Part shown: in pieces, positions 22,501-35,297 of the stretch
Layout: each line of letters opens with the position of its first letter
Position numbering within the stretch: position 1 is the stretch's first letter
Assembly: GCA_964034945.1 (NCBI GenBank)
Contig: OZ035961.1
Location: 8,850,501 to 8,914,500 of the forward strand
From: Chrysopilus asiliformis
Lineage: Eukaryota > Arthropoda > Insecta > Diptera > Rhagionidae
DNA length: 64,000 nt
Direction of reading: 5' to 3'
Program-made: the position numbers and the translations under genes
Notes under the pieces: generated by a model
The model's database searches: none
Told to the model about the DNA's origin: nothing
What the model saw: the letters and a program-made list of their open reading frames with translations, nothing else

Positions 22501-24629
22501 CGATTGTAGCATTTTGATGATTGTTGCACATTTTAAGAGTTGTTACTTTTTGAGATTATGGAAATCGAAAGAGAATTAAAATCTTGATAGGGTAATCAAA
22601 AATCTAAATAAATCGCTTATTTATGCAGATTGAATTGTGAAAGTTTTTTCAAGATGGTTGTAAATATTTGTTGTGACAACTGGGGTATCAAATATCGTGA
22701 TGCATTTTAATGTGATGGAATAGATGAAAAATCATAAAAAGTCACGATAAATTTTCGTTCAATCGGTTTACTAAGATAATCAAGTGCTATACATTGAGGT
22801 GGGTAACATGGAAATTCGATCCTGCCCGAGTTATTTCGAGCGTTCACATTTTTATCCTTACCGTCCGTAGGTCGACACTGTTCGCCAAAAAATTTTGTTC
22901 AAATAATTTCTTCACATTCTTTAAAAAAAACTCTAAACCATTTTTTCAGAAGTCCAATAGCGAAAATAAGTAGTAGGTAAGCTTTTTATCTTAACAAAAG
23001 AACACCCCATAATGTGATGATTTGTTGTGACCATTTCGGCTTGTTTTTTAAAATTAAGAAGATCTATAAAATAATATTTTCCCTGCATTTTTGCATAACA
23101 AACTTATCTTTTTCTGCCGTCGATTTTCTAGGCCAGCAAGTCAATCGACTTTCTTGTTTATAGCAAAATATTGATCTGATTTTTAATATCTTTGTCCACA
23201 CATTAAACTCACCTGCACCTTTCAATATAAATCCGATTGATATATGGGAATATGTTAAATAGTATAATGAAAATTTACCTAGCACCGCTGCTATCCAATT
23301 AACATGCGCGCGAATTTACCCTATCAACGCAAAATGGGTAATTTCGTGATAAATTGCGTTGATTACTTACTAAAAGTGCATAGTTTTGTTAATTATTCGT
23401 TTCATGCAATATTTTTTAGCATTAGTTTGACGTGTGGTGTTGGATCGCAGCCAAATGTATACCACACCGCGTTCACCCATAAACGTAATTAGTCGATCAA
23501 TTATTTTTTATGTTTCACAATTTCGATGTTTTTTTTTTCTTCTTGGAATCTCGATTGATTTTTCCGTCTTCGTTTGGGAAAAGGCCGGCCTGTGAACATT
23601 TTCAGTAATCAAACGGGGAAACAGGATTGATTCGCAGAACATGATTTTGGTGGAAGTTTTCAAAAAATTATGCAACTATGAGATTTCGTTCATTATAAGA
23701 AACATATTTTCGTTACCCATACGAATTCTGTAACATAACACGGATTAATGTTTTTTTTTATACTATGTTCAGAGTTAGTTGTAGTTGGTTGGATTAACGA
23801 TAGATAGATAGTAGTAACATGCAATTGAATGCTATCATAGGTAAAATATTATTTCGTGATATCTGGAGGTTGATGTTAATGTTATGTTTGGGCACTGAGT
23901 TGTCATGCTTCTGATGTTTTTTAATTAAATTTTTATTAAATTGGCACGAAAATTGTTAACAACGTCGGAGTTGATATATTTTTATGGGTTTTTTTCCTTG
24001 AATTCAAGTTTTTATGGGATTTTACTCAAAAAGATTGACAAGGCTGGGTTCATAATTTTCGTGGGTTTTTGGAATAATATTTATCTAAAATTTAAGATTT
24101 AATTGAGTGTGAAAAATGCAAAGAAACCGACTAAGGAAGACTATAAAAAAATGTTAAAATTAAAACATTGAAAATACTTTTGGTGTTCAGAGCGACAATC
24201 TCTGTTTGTGAACTTTAAAAGTTATTATGTATACCGGAATGGCTGATTGAGGCATTTTGTCCCGAATTTCTGAATTTAGTGTAAAAATTTATCAAGTGCT
24301 AGAAGAAAACAATCATTAAATATACAGTCATCCCCTTTTTTGTGCGATTCTTTTCGCCTGCGTCCCACAGAGGGCGCATATGTCGAATTAGTTTGGGACC
24401 ATGTATCTATTTATCTAAATCATTGCACCGTAAAATTTTATCTGCGGTGCACATTTCTTAATTGTTTTTCGTTCTTTGTCATCCAAATCAAGTTCTATTT
24501 TCAAAAGCTTTAATTTAGCTTGCCTTCGTACCTGTCTGTCTGTTTCTATGCTTGTTTGTCTGCCGTGGTCAAATCTTGCAATCTAATTAAAAAAGACGTA
24601 AATTTAAGGTAGAAGCGCTGTACGTGAAA
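19586..24629. other. AT-rich stretch without a gene; scattered repeat scraps
   Basis: No supported gene. G-rich words such as GTATGGGGGGAGGGGAGAAGG (21244 on) and GAGAGAGGGGGAAAGGAATGG (21394 on) look like reverse-orientation modules of the C-rich dispersed repeat at 30451 and 60325. Frames at 20272-20553 (plus) and 22265-22531 (minus) are the most protein-like, but neither shows a known motif nor convincing splice sites. Confidence 0.4.
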
Positions 24630-24790
24630 ATCTCTCAAAAAAAATGCGCCGCATACAAAAAAAGAGCTTCCAGCAACTTCCAGCAGGAGTCAAGTATTCT
24701 TTACTTTTCAAATATTAACACTAAATTCAATAATCAGGGACAAATATCCATGCTCGAATTTGGGACTGTTTGAGACCCATGGTCACCCTA
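24630..24790 (+). mobile_element. hAT-like TAGGGTGACCA family, left-truncated copy
   Basis: Contains TGCGCCGCA (24644 on), the CAGGGACAAATAT/TTTGGGACTG words of the family's right half, and a clean right terminus GGTCACCCTA (24781-24790). No left terminus was found. Confidence 0.6.
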
Positions 24791-24830
24791 TTTACTCATT
24801 CAAATGTGCAATAGAAAATCTGGCGCTAAT

Positions 24831-25083
24831 ATATGAGGCGTTAAAAGCTAGAGTGGACCAACCCACATAATCGAGTTTTTGAAACTTTTCCACTCTGTAC
24901 TATTATTAACTGAACATTTTTGGAATGAAAAAATCTGTGGACTTTATTACTCAATGTTGAAACGTTTTTTGGTTCATCCAAACATTTTTGTCTAAAAACT
25001 CACTCGCAATAGTGATTCAAACACAAAAAAATTCACGATTTCGACATGTGGGTTGGTCCACTCTAGCTTTTAGCGCCTCATAT
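24831..25083. mobile_element. 253-bp TIR element (MITE-like)
   Basis: 37-base arms at 24831-24867 and 25047-25083 are complementary with one mismatch; both contain AAAGCTAGAGTGGACCAACC. The interior has no coding capacity, and the complementarity continues weakly inward. It begins 40 bases after the right end of a hAT-like fragment. No other copy lies in this window, and the target duplication is unclear. Confidence 0.8.
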
Positions 25084-28000
25084 TCAAGAACCCAAAATGT
25101 CCCCGAAGTTTTGTGATAGTGACTTCGGGTAATTTTTCCAATTCAAGATAGTGCTAAAATTTCATAAAAAACATTTTCCTTTTTTTTAAATTTTATGCTC
25201 AATAATCGCTATATATAAAATCACATCATTGGCGATTAAAATAATTTAAATCCGTACTTTGATCGCGATTAAACCAAATCCGAGTGAAAATATTTTTCAA
25301 CCACCTTAACACGGAGGCAATTAAAATCGAAAAAGGTAACTCTCGATGGCCGAAAGGGGAAACTCGATGCCAAAATTGGTAGTCAAAGTGCTACACGTAT
25401 CAAATTTTCTAATCGTCTAACGTGCGCCACGGCATCGCCGCCACACCGACTTGAGCATTATTAGAGCTGCATTCCCAAGCTCCAGCCCCTATGGCACGCA
25501 AATGCAGCACAAATGATCCCGTTCCCGGTTTTGTCAAAGTGCTGCAGCGAAACTCCTGAGGAACTTAACTCGGACTTGGCAAGAAGTTCCAACGACGAGA
25601 GATTAGCAAGCGAGGCCACAAATTTGTTTCAAGTTACTGCAAAATACGTACCTATCTGAGCCTAGGTCTTAGCTAAGATGCAATTTTCTCAATCACTTCG
25701 AAAGTGACTTTACCGTTTGGTCGCGCAAAGTGGCTATTTGTTAGGTAAATCAAAACGGAAGAAGTATGGAAGAGTAAAGGCTTAAGGAGGCCAAGCAAAG
25801 AGCCAGCTGCCTCCAGCTGATGAAGTTTAACCACTAAGTGATACCTGAGCCCAGCAACGGCAACGGATCCAGCAAAGTTCCACTCAATTGGAGAGGCTCT
25901 ATAAACGGTACCTTGGCGATGCAGATAAATTCAATCCATATAGCGAAGAGAAAATCACTCGGAGGAAGAAAGTCGCATTTGATGGCATTTCGATAAGTTA
26001 CAACCGAAAATATACCCAAATGAGCTGAAATGAATATGCTGTGAGTAAACGCGTAGTAAATTTATCTTATCTGGTATATACCGAGGTTCCTCTTGCCTAC
26101 CATTTCACCCTCACGGCAAACTTACCTAAAAACAGGTAATTTAACGAAATTACGCTGAACAACCGCGTTTTCTCAATGATTGAGCACAAATTTGTGGTGC
26201 CACATCAGGGGAGTACGGTGGTTGTAGCTGCGTGATTCTGCTGTCATGTTTTGGAGTTAATTTTGAAATAGTCGTCATGTGGTCTGTCTGTTTTCACGTT
26301 TCCGTTAGCGAGGAGTGCGGGGATAGTTATTCGACAATTCCACCTCAATGAAAATGTCATCCGGACATGTTGACAGTTGGATCAACAACAATCCCAGCAG
26401 TAGGCAATTCCGATGGTCAGATGGTTGGATTTTATGCGCTTGGTCGGTGATGATAATGGACAGAAAATGTGAACCGTTAACAATATCCACCTAATATCGG
26501 CAGACAGTAAACACGCGACCACCCACTTCCTCCTATGCTCAATGTTGATGATGTTGTGCGCTTGTTACCGGAGAACAATTGAAAACCGTGGCCATCACAT
26601 CACCCGGGAAAATGTAAATTTTTCCACCATTCTTCTTAACAACTCCTACTGACTTACTGGTCACTGTTACTAGCATTGATTGTAGGCCAATATGATGCAA
26701 ATATCCCCGTTGCATAGTATTTCATCTTGCCTGAAGTTGAAGTTGAAGTTGGGTTATAGCTTCCCTCCATACCTTTATAAATATACCCGTACTTACTTGG
26801 GACAAAGAAATCCACGAAGATGAAGATGAAGTAGAAGAAGTATGCCACTTGGACGCAGTTACCACGATCTGGTGAGATTCGCCCAAGAAAAAGGTTCCGA
26901 TTCGGAGTTTGATTTGAGTTTAAATTGAGAAGTAATTGGATTCCTTGGATTTACTTTGGTCCGACAATGTGGATTGTGGACACGATGTCAAGGTAATTGA
27001 AATTGGATGTCATTCGCTACTGTAGGGAATTTTCTCTTCATCATTACACTCATTTCATTGTTCGTTACATTCTAATGGAAATGGAAATTTTATCCAAAAT
27101 TGGTTTCCGCTAATGATGCAAAATAATCTTGACGAATAACGCCAATTTGGTGTTAGATGGGGAAAAAAATAAATAGAAAAAAAAAGATTGAAGATTCTGG
27201 GAACTTCTATGTGTATAGTAGGTGTTAAATAAGAAGCAATCAAAATAGTTTTGCAACTGGAATCAGCGCCTAACAATGGGGGTTTGTTGCTAATGATTTT
27301 GAAATTGTTTTAGACAAATTAAATGCTAAAAAAGTTGAAAGAATAAACGCAAGTCGTAAAGACTTTTTTTTTTGATACGATAATATTTTTACTTTTGACC
27401 TGGATCTGGAGTGTGTTTTCAAAACCTACAAAAATGTTAAAGATTAGAAACAGAATTTAATTTTAAGTACTTGGAAGTAGTGATGAAAATCGCAGGTTTT
27501 TTGAGTGAGGTTCGGTTGTGGTTCAAAGGTGAATTGGATTTCCGGTTTTTGGTTTTGGCTCCTAAAATTTCAAAATTTGGTTCTAATTTTGGTTTCTAAA
27601 ATTTCAAAAAATTAGTTCTGGTTCACTTAAATTTTAATGCTTTAGTGGTTTTGGTTCTTCCATAAAACTGATAGAGGGCATGTGGAATGTTTTTGGGTAC
27701 TAGAATAACATAAAAAAGAGCTGAACTCTGAATTTGGTCGAAAATAGAAAATATTAAGAATTTTTCGACCCAAAAAATTCAAATTTGAGAAAACACTGAA
27801 AAAATTTCTGGTTTCTGATTTGGTTACAGAATTTCTTTGTAAAACTGGTTTGGTTTGGCTACGGTTTAACCATAAAGAGTTTTCGCGTTATCGGTTTTAC
27901 ATCAGTTATTTTGTAACGATAGTCACAAAAAAAGCTGGGCAAAAACGGTAGCATAAATGTTGCAGCAACGTTGCTTGAACGTCGCAGCTACCAATATGTA

Positions 28001-30450
28001 ACCCCATATATTTTGCGACCCAAGTTTTTAACAATTTTTAGTTAATTGAGTTTTTAAACCGAAATCAGAATTTTTTACGGTGGAGTTGAGTATTTAAAAT
28101 TTTTATAAAATTTGTTAACATTCACAAAAAAGTTGTAACAGTTTTGTGATAGTTTGCCATTACGTCTTTAAAAATGAGTTAGTGGTTTCTTAAGCCTGCT
28201 AAACAATAAGACTAACAACACTCTCAATCTGGTAGTCAGTTATGACTAATTTTCCATAGCCCCTTTTAATAATTTCGAAAGTGTACCAATATTTAATATA
28301 ATTTTCACCATAAATGGTAATTTTTTCATGTACTTTTATGAAAAACCATTAATTTTTTCATTTTTTTTTCTTTCAGGTATGTTCTATTTCATTACATGAA
28401 ACTCCTTTATTATGAGACCTTGGGAAATCGTAAGTACTTAGCTACTAAAAGTTCTACTCTATTACAAGTAAAACTTGGACATAAAATTTTCTGCTTTTTT
28501 TTTCTGACAAATACGAACCAAGCTACAATAAAAGCTACAAAGCTAGACTAAAAACTACTTTTGAAACAAAAAAAATTGAATCACTTTAAAAAAAATAGTT
28601 AAACCAATTCTCTGTGATTGCTCTCCAGTGCTTTGTCGATGTTAAAATATAATCTACTCAAACTTTCGTCGGTATAGAAAGAAAATTAATGACCATATTT
28701 TTTTAAAAAGCAAAAAAAAAAAACCCTTTGGGGTAAACGCATTTTTATACATGGGAAAAAAATTGAACACCGTTCAAAATCTACAAAATACGCCATAAAT
28801 TTTACCAAACATTATAAATTCCAATCACGCAAATGTCGTACATTTTTCTATCACGCATCACATTGTGGAAAATTGAAAATTAAGTAATTATGTGTAAAAT
28901 TGCCATAATTAAAATACACTTTCTCCATCCGCAAAAAAACATATGTGCAAAGGCCCATAATTAACCACACAGTGTTAGCGCAAATTTATTAAAATGTGAG
29001 ACACATTCTTCGAACAGAAATTGACATTTTCAGACCATAAATTGAATAGCGATAGTTATGCTCGTGTCTAAACTAAATACAAAAAAAAACTCAGGGTATG
29101 CTAAACATTTGATTATATGCAAATTAATTCAGCCAAACAAACATTCAAACGAAACATAAGAAAAAAAAAATGTTAAGCGCATCGTCAATGTTTTTGTTGT
29201 TTACGCCTGCGCATTTTTACTAAACAAACATTAAAACATTGGAAACCGTTAGAATAAAAATCATACACACGATCAGCATACGACAGCGATTCAGGAATAA
29301 TTTTTATGCTTTAATGCAGGCAGTCTTTGCCATCAACAATTTTATGATGCAGTGCTGCATGCTATATAAGTATGAAAATTTTCTAATGCTGAAACTACAA
29401 CGGGAAAAATTATGTTGCAGTTAAAATTGTGGGAATTTCTAGCGAAATCAACAAGAAATTGTTTGATTATTGAGAAAAAATTACTTAAGAATCATAAAAT
29501 TAATTTTGTTTAAAAATAATGAGAGGAACTCTTTTACCTTGGAACCGGTAGATTTCTTTCACAGTATAGTATGTTTTTTCTAAAGTATTGTAGATATTCT
29601 AGGTGCAATTTTGAAACAATAATTGACATCCTGTGTAAGGATATTTTATTCTACTTAATTTTGAAGTACTATGGACTTGCCCAAAAAATGTTGGTCATAT
29701 TATTCCATTACTTTTCCAAATAGTCACAAATTTTTATTCCTTGACGACACTATTTTCAATGGCATCTACCCCTACGTGAATGCACAAATGTAATTCACGG
29801 ATTATGTGTTTCAAAAAATCGCCATTTGAATATGGTAAGGAATGTTTTTGACTGTTAGGCTACCAATTTTGAAGACACGACGCCGGGCATCTTTTCTCAT
29901 CTGCCCATGTTTCGAACGGTGTCTTTTGCTTTTCCAACACGGACTCGACATGTCTTTGCCGGTAAACTTCAAATTCCACTAGATATGCTAAACAGGAGAT
30001 GAATCTTCTTTTTCGCTATTTTTGGGATAAATAATCAGTGGGCATACTCACGCTATGCTAAATTCCTATGCTCTCTTCCACGAATATTGTTCCTGTAACA
30101 TGCTAATGGAATTTCTCAATGACCTAATGTGAATCTTACAGAAAAAAATATATCCGCAACATCTCTTTTATTATGCTGCTAATGTACACAATTTGAATTT
30201 CTCTATGCCACGCTTCGTTTTTCCATTGATTTTATTGCCATTATAGGTCGACAATTGCTCCGACATCGACAGCACGTTCTAACAAAACCATAATGCAATG
30301 TTGGTGTAACAGCGACACCAAACAAACATAGAATCGATAATGCGAAAAAATTTCATGTGCTCAGCGGATGAAGTTTTTATTACAATGTTCTGGTATTCCG
30401 TTTTTTTTAAATAATTTAGACCTTGCAAAGATTTTGTCTTAAACCATTTT
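25084..30450. other. Long stretch without a supported gene
   Basis: The part from about 25300 to 26900 is less AT-rich than its surroundings and poor in recognisable repeats, which could reflect host regulatory or transcribed sequence, but no frame is convincing. It includes short trinucleotide tracts (GAAGTT)3 near 26732 and GAAGAT-type runs near 26816. From about 27540 to 27625 there is a degenerate tandem of GGTTTTGG..CCTAAAATTTCAAAA-type units. Confidence 0.4.
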
Positions 30451-30985
30451 AGGGGCTATCCATAAAATACGTCATGCTAATTTTGGGGCTTGCAAAATTC
30501 CCTTCTCTTCATCTCGTTTTTTCGAGATTTTCTGGACGGGTTTTAATATTTCCGAAACACTACCGTAGATCCTGCTTTTTTTTATAAAAGTATGAGATAT
30601 ATTGAGGATAGCCCCGTGTCATACATCAAAATTGAATTTTTATACAATTTCTTATAAAAAAACAAGACTATATGTGTTTGGTTGTAGCTATCATAGAAGG
30701 ATGTTCCCTGTAACTTTTGAACCAAAAATATGGAATCACATTGCGTTGAATAGCTTAGGATGGCGCAGATATTTTTAGCCATGTTCGCAGCACAAATTCC
30801 CCTTCCTTCTGGCCCCCTCACCCGTTTTTTCGTAAACCAATTTTTATTGGATTTCCTTTATTGGAAAGAAATCCTTTAGAGAGTATTTAACCTATAAAAA
30901 TCATCTAACTTTCCCCCCACCACCCCTCTGGCCCCCTATTCTTCTATATCTGAAACCAGTTATTTTTATAAGGTTTTCAGTATTA
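30451..30985 (+). repeat. Dispersed repeat with a CATAAAATACGTCATGC-type head, copy 2 (longest)
   Basis: The head AGGGGCTATCCATAAAATAC starts at 30451. C-rich modules follow (CTTCTGGCCCCCTCACCCG near 30808; CCCCCCACCACCCCTCTGG near 30911) and then ATATCTGAAACCAGTTATTT, which resembles ATATCCGAAACCAACTAACC at 61020. The same head occurs at 18804, 54464 and 60325. Frames across it are low-quality. The transposon class is unassigned. Confidence 0.55.
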
Positions 30986-31289
30986 GAGGGAGAATATCAT
31001 GAAGGATATATTCATTTGAAAAAATATTTTTTTTTAGTTTCTGCTCACTCTTCCTGTAAATAATACAAAAAATATTATGTAGCGCTTTGAATGCAAATGT
31101 GTTTCAGTAAAATATTCCAAGAATTTAGTAGGCTAGAAAAATTCATTTTCAATGTTATTTAAAAAATGAGCCACAATTTTAGCACTCAAAATTTCAAAAA
31201 ACTAATATAGAAAAGAATTTAAAGTTCAATGCGCAACTTTGCATATTTTTTCCGCTGCACTTTGATTCCGAAGTTAGAAGCCCCTAACT

Positions 31290-31502
31290 ATGCATTCCCA
31301 ATTAGCCGGAATAGTCCCAGATTCAGGTAATGTTAATCCGGTGTCCCCGAAACTAACATTTTGTCCCTGATTATTTAATTTTAGTTTGTTAGACGGTAAA
31401 AACCATCACCAAAAATGCAAAACTCGACTTTAGCTGAAAATTCTTCGGCCAACTGAAGCGCATCTTGGCCCAGATAAACACCAAATAAGTATGGTCACTC
31501 TA
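31290..31502 (-). mobile_element. Degraded hAT-like family fragment
   Basis: GCCGGAATAGTCCCAG...AACATTTTGTCCCTGATTATT (about 31312-31376) is the reverse complement of the family's right-half text (compare 15080-15160). The far end carries GGTCACTCTA (31493-31502), a one-base variant of the GGTCACCCTA terminus. The internal 60-bp module is missing. Confidence 0.45.
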
Positions 31503-32735
31503 TCCTAGTACCACAAACCCTTTCTAAACATGCTTCACAATAGAAAATTCAAAATTGTCGGTAACCAACTATCAATAGAGGTGAAAGAATAGCAGCAAAA
31601 CATCAACATAACAGCAGCAAAACAGAAATGACTACAATCAATTTAATTAGCAATTATACCACTGCATATCCGCATTTACAGCTAATTATATTCATGTTTG
31701 TAGCAGATAAGGAAACCATAGATTTAATTTTCCATTGCAACTACGAGCATAATACCATCATATAGAACTTGAGCCATACTACGTGAAGAAGAGGTGTGAC
31801 GACAAGGTAGAGAAAAAAAAATACTAATGTTTACTTTGTGTACTTTTTCCACTGGGCATTAAAGTGAAAATGCCTACAATGCCCACCAGGGAATGAATTC
31901 ATTGCTGACTTGCATTTTAGTTAAGATCGATGGTTGGTCAACTCGTCAATTTACTGGTTTTCTGTTATTTTAGGAATTGCTAGCAAAGTACAGGAAAGGG
32001 TTTATTATCTAATCCGAAACAGTTATTCGCTTCTACTCATTGTAGATTTAAAAAAAATACTCTTTTAAGTTTAAAATTCCCGCCAGATAGAAGCCTGGAA
32101 ATTGCATCCATTGAGATTAGAGGTATGTGGAATTCACTTAAGTCGGCCAACATTATGATAAAGAAAAACGTCTTTGACAGCCGAAAGCTGATTTTACTGT
32201 AAGGCATTTTAATTGCAAGTCTTTTCTACGTCTTTTCCGCGGAGTTTTTCGCGAAATCGATTTTAGTTGGTTTTTTCTTTCTGTGGGAAATGAGGAGCGT
32301 GGGTTTAAATTTTAATGTCATTCTTAACTCCCTCGTCGTTTTATTTTGATTACTGTGGACTATTTAAAGCATATCAACAACCACCTGTTTAATCTACAAC
32401 TTGACTCGATTTATGTATTTCGATCCAATCAGTATTTAACGAAGAAAAATTCTGCGAATTTTGAAATAGATCTGTCTTTAATTTCAAAATCTTGCAGATA
32501 GTACTACCTACACGCGGTGAGGTCCAGTTTAATAATCTTGACTTATTTTCCAGGTGCAATGCTATTAATTTTATGGGAATTCCGAAAATCAATTGCTCAA
32601 GTTGACTCTATTTATTTATGGTGTTTGGTTCAGTTATTCTGTTTCAAATATTTTTGAATATTTTTCTGCGGGAAAAATTTTTTAACGAAAATATTCTCCT
32701 AACAGAGTGGAAAATCAACTAATTTGTAACCCGTA
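31503..32735. other. AT-rich stretch without a gene
   Basis: Nothing recognisable. A minus-strand frame at 32389-32592 has no known motif. The last two bases (TA, 32734-32735) are duplicated after the next element. Confidence 0.4.
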
Positions 32736-32993
32736 CACTCAGAAAAATGTCCAGGTCAACTTTTTGTCAGGTTAACTCTGACCTTACAGAGGTGTCTGTA
32801 AGCCAGCTAGCGGTCAGAGTTAACCTATCTAAGGTCAACTCGTGCAGCTCTCAATGCTGGTGGCTTAATTTCAGAATTTGTCCGACCAAAGGTCAACTCA
32901 GTTTTACTTGCCCACATGCAGGCGAACGCGCGCCTGCCCGAGGCCAATTACGCCGTATGTAGGTCGTCGAGTTAGCCTCCATTTTTCTGAGTG
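32736..32993 (+). mobile_element. CACTCAG-ended MITE, copy 2 (intact, TA-flanked)
   Basis: The 14-bp ends CACTCAGAAAAATG (32736-32749) and its complement (32980-32993) are perfect. TA lies on both sides (32734-32735 and 32994-32995), giving a clean TA target duplication. It runs opposite to copies 1 and 3 and lacks about 14 bases they share (near its CTCTCAATGCTGGTGG). The position where the 760-bp element entered copy 1 reads here as an uninterrupted single-TA site near 32957-32962. A frame stays open along the element, as in the other copies, but it has no start context, homology or purifying-selection evidence. Confidence 0.92.
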
Positions 32994-33113
32994 TAGAAAA
33001 GTATTTGTGGTTTCCTGAAAAACTCAAACCTTATTATATTTATATCTTTCAACGAAGAAAATTCAAGTTTGATCGAAAAACCGAAAAAGCTCAAAAATTT
33101 TGAAAGGACGAAA

Positions 33114-33203
33114 AAATCTTAAGAACCCTAAATTAATAAGACTTTGTTTGCAATCTAAGAAGAAATCTTAAGAACCCTAAATTAATAAGACTTTGTTTGC
33201 AAT
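33114..33203 (+). repeat. 49-bp tandem duplication
   Basis: A 41-base word beginning AAATCTTAAGAACCCTAA is present at 33114-33154 and identically at 33163-33203. Perfect identity implies a recent duplication. Confidence 0.95.
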
Positions 33204-33239
33204 TTAGGCATGATTTTAACACTTAAAAATTAAAATTCG

Positions 33240-33545
33240 ATTTTTTGCTATTTACACCAAAACTATGCATGGGTTTTCGGTAGTGTTTTGTATGAGAGTT
33301 GAAGACAGTTAAATTTCCTACAGCATTGTCTCTTACTAGAACTAGACATATCAAGCCGGTATCGAAATATACCGTTATTTCTAAAAATTTTGGAAAAAAA
33401 ATCATATTTTCACTAATATTTTAAAATCACTAATATTAATCACTGATATTTTATTCGTCAGGTTATAAATTGCGCAGGGACATAGATTTTGTTAAGAAAG
33501 TCATGTGCTGTTCAGATATTCAGATATTTTTTTCTGAGTTTAAAT
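33240..33545 (+). mobile_element. (CTGT)-repeat family, copy 2 (3' part)
   Basis: CCGTTATTTCTAAAAATTTT and AAAATCATATTTT correspond to modules at 49205-49390. TTATAAATTGCGCAGGGACATAG..TTTTGTTAAGAAAGTCATG (33464 on) matches both 12779-12830 and 49598-49650. It is uninterrupted where copy 1 carries its insertion (after GTGCTGTT, 33503-33510), so it serves as the empty-site control for copy 1. The 5' CTGT tract is absent. Confidence 0.6.
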
Positions 33546-35297
33546 CAACAAATATATTTTTTAGTTAATAAAAATCTGCATCTCTATAAAATTCCTATAT
33601 ATAGCTATAAATTTCCCACAAAATTCACACTAAAACTTTAATAAAATCCAACAAAACTAATAGAAATTTCGCCCTCATATTGTCTTTGATTTTATGATTT
33701 TTAATATTTTCCACCTCTATGACGTTAATAAAAATATTATTGGCTTTCTTTTTTATATCATACCTACTAAAAACATCAAATATTTAAATATCGCCAATAA
33801 ATATGTCAACATTTATCGTTTGCACGAAATTATCCAGTCAGCAATCACTCAAGGCAAAGGAAACCCAATAAAAAAGAGAAAATTCCAAAAATTTTGCATA
33901 ATTTAGACGATCACAGCAAATCGTGTTAACAAATTAGATGAAAATTATCATAAATCAGTGCTTAAGATAAAGAAAAAAAATCCAGAAAAGGCGTCTACTT
34001 CAAATTAGTGACAAATTACTCAACGTGGACATTTTAAGCGTTTCAAATGTGCCCAAACTTACCACAATTCACCACGAAATCCAGTCTTTGAATGAAGCGA
34101 TCAATCGATCTAGTGTTACGATCGATTGGTACTCCTTTCAAAAACTTTATGTCGAATTCATTGAAGTAAATTGCCATTTAAGGCATACTACGAGATGATT
34201 TACTAACTCCTTGGTTAATTAATATCACCTGAACGGATGAAATGTATAGAATTTTAGTTCAGATAGATTATTATAGGATTATGATCTATGTATATATTTT
34301 AAATGGAAAAAAGGAGGTGTGTTTCCTCGGACAACTTAACCACATTTATAGAGCTCTGATATTAAATCGACGCCGATCAATTGCTCCCCATAATATTTAT
34401 TAAAAATAGCATATCTACCAGCCTACAATACTAACACTAAAAATATGTATCTTGAAAAAAATCAAAAGTTTCGAACAGTGGTAACTCACTTGTTGGATAA
34501 TTACAGATTTCTTGGAATGAGCAATACATTAAAAAGTTCCTTGATACATATCGACAGTGCGATCGTTTGTCTATACGCATTACCTTCGGTATTAATTAAG
34601 TTAATTATTTTTGATTCGACGTGCCGATTTGCTTATTGCCATAATTATTACGAAATTGTGTTGCTGGCTACGAATCGATTCACATAGATTTAGATTTCTA
34701 TCAATTCGGCAGCTTCCGTTGACCCTTAGGCATAGATTCGAAACGCGCGTCTGTTTTTTGCCGTATTATGAATTCATCGAATCTGGAAAATGGTGTTTTT
34801 CATACCTTTCACTGATCGAAACAATTACTTTATCAGATTGTCTAATAGTTTTAGCATTGCTTTGTACATTGAGGAAATAGATCTTAGCGAGCAGATCCTT
34901 AGTTGTATCCATTGCCAATTTGTGCATCCAAATGACAGATTTTGCCAATTTCAATTTGTTTTTCTACGAAGTTTCTTCAATTAGGTTAATTTAAACAGAA
35001 TTTTATCAAATGCGAAAAGAACTACCAAAAATTTTTTTCGAAATTTCCTTTGAGTATGTTTGTCTAGAATTCTACAATCTCACGAAGATCGTTTGTGTAT
35101 CTTTTACTTTTCCCAGTGCATATAAATATTATACTTTTAATTTCTGTATAATATATTTTCAAATAAAAATGAAGTTCCTTAAAAGAACACATCTTTTTTT
35201 TGTTTTTTTTTAAGTTTCCGGGACTCTACACCCCTTTTTGTGCTGACCCTGAATCTCCTATAACACGGCATTTTCCGGCAACATATCTCCGTGTTTT
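33546..35297. other. AT-rich stretch without a gene
   Basis: A small hairpin with perfect 9-bp arms lies at 34102-34128 (CAATCGATC...GATCGATTG). Overlapping plus-strand frames between 34445 and 35213 are hydrophobic, but in-frame stops separate them (for example at 34685 and again shortly after), so a receptor-like reading cannot be supported. Confidence 0.4.

Noticed and set aside
22265..22531. 88-codon minus-strand frame that looks fairly protein-like
   Set aside because: No known domain, splice site or neighbouring exon. The sequence includes a GGA repeat on the opposite strand, so chance is adequate.
32747..32962. 71-codon frame inside CACTCAG MITE copy 2
   Set aside because: A similar frame exists in all three copies, and the opposite strand is open in copies 1 and 3. 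Length differs by indel and no known domain is present.
34445..35213. Overlapping hydrophobic frames that might suggest a chemoreceptor remnant
   Set aside because: Multiple in-frame stops separate the pieces, no family signature could be recognised, and AT-rich DNA readily yields Phe/Ile/Leu-rich peptides.
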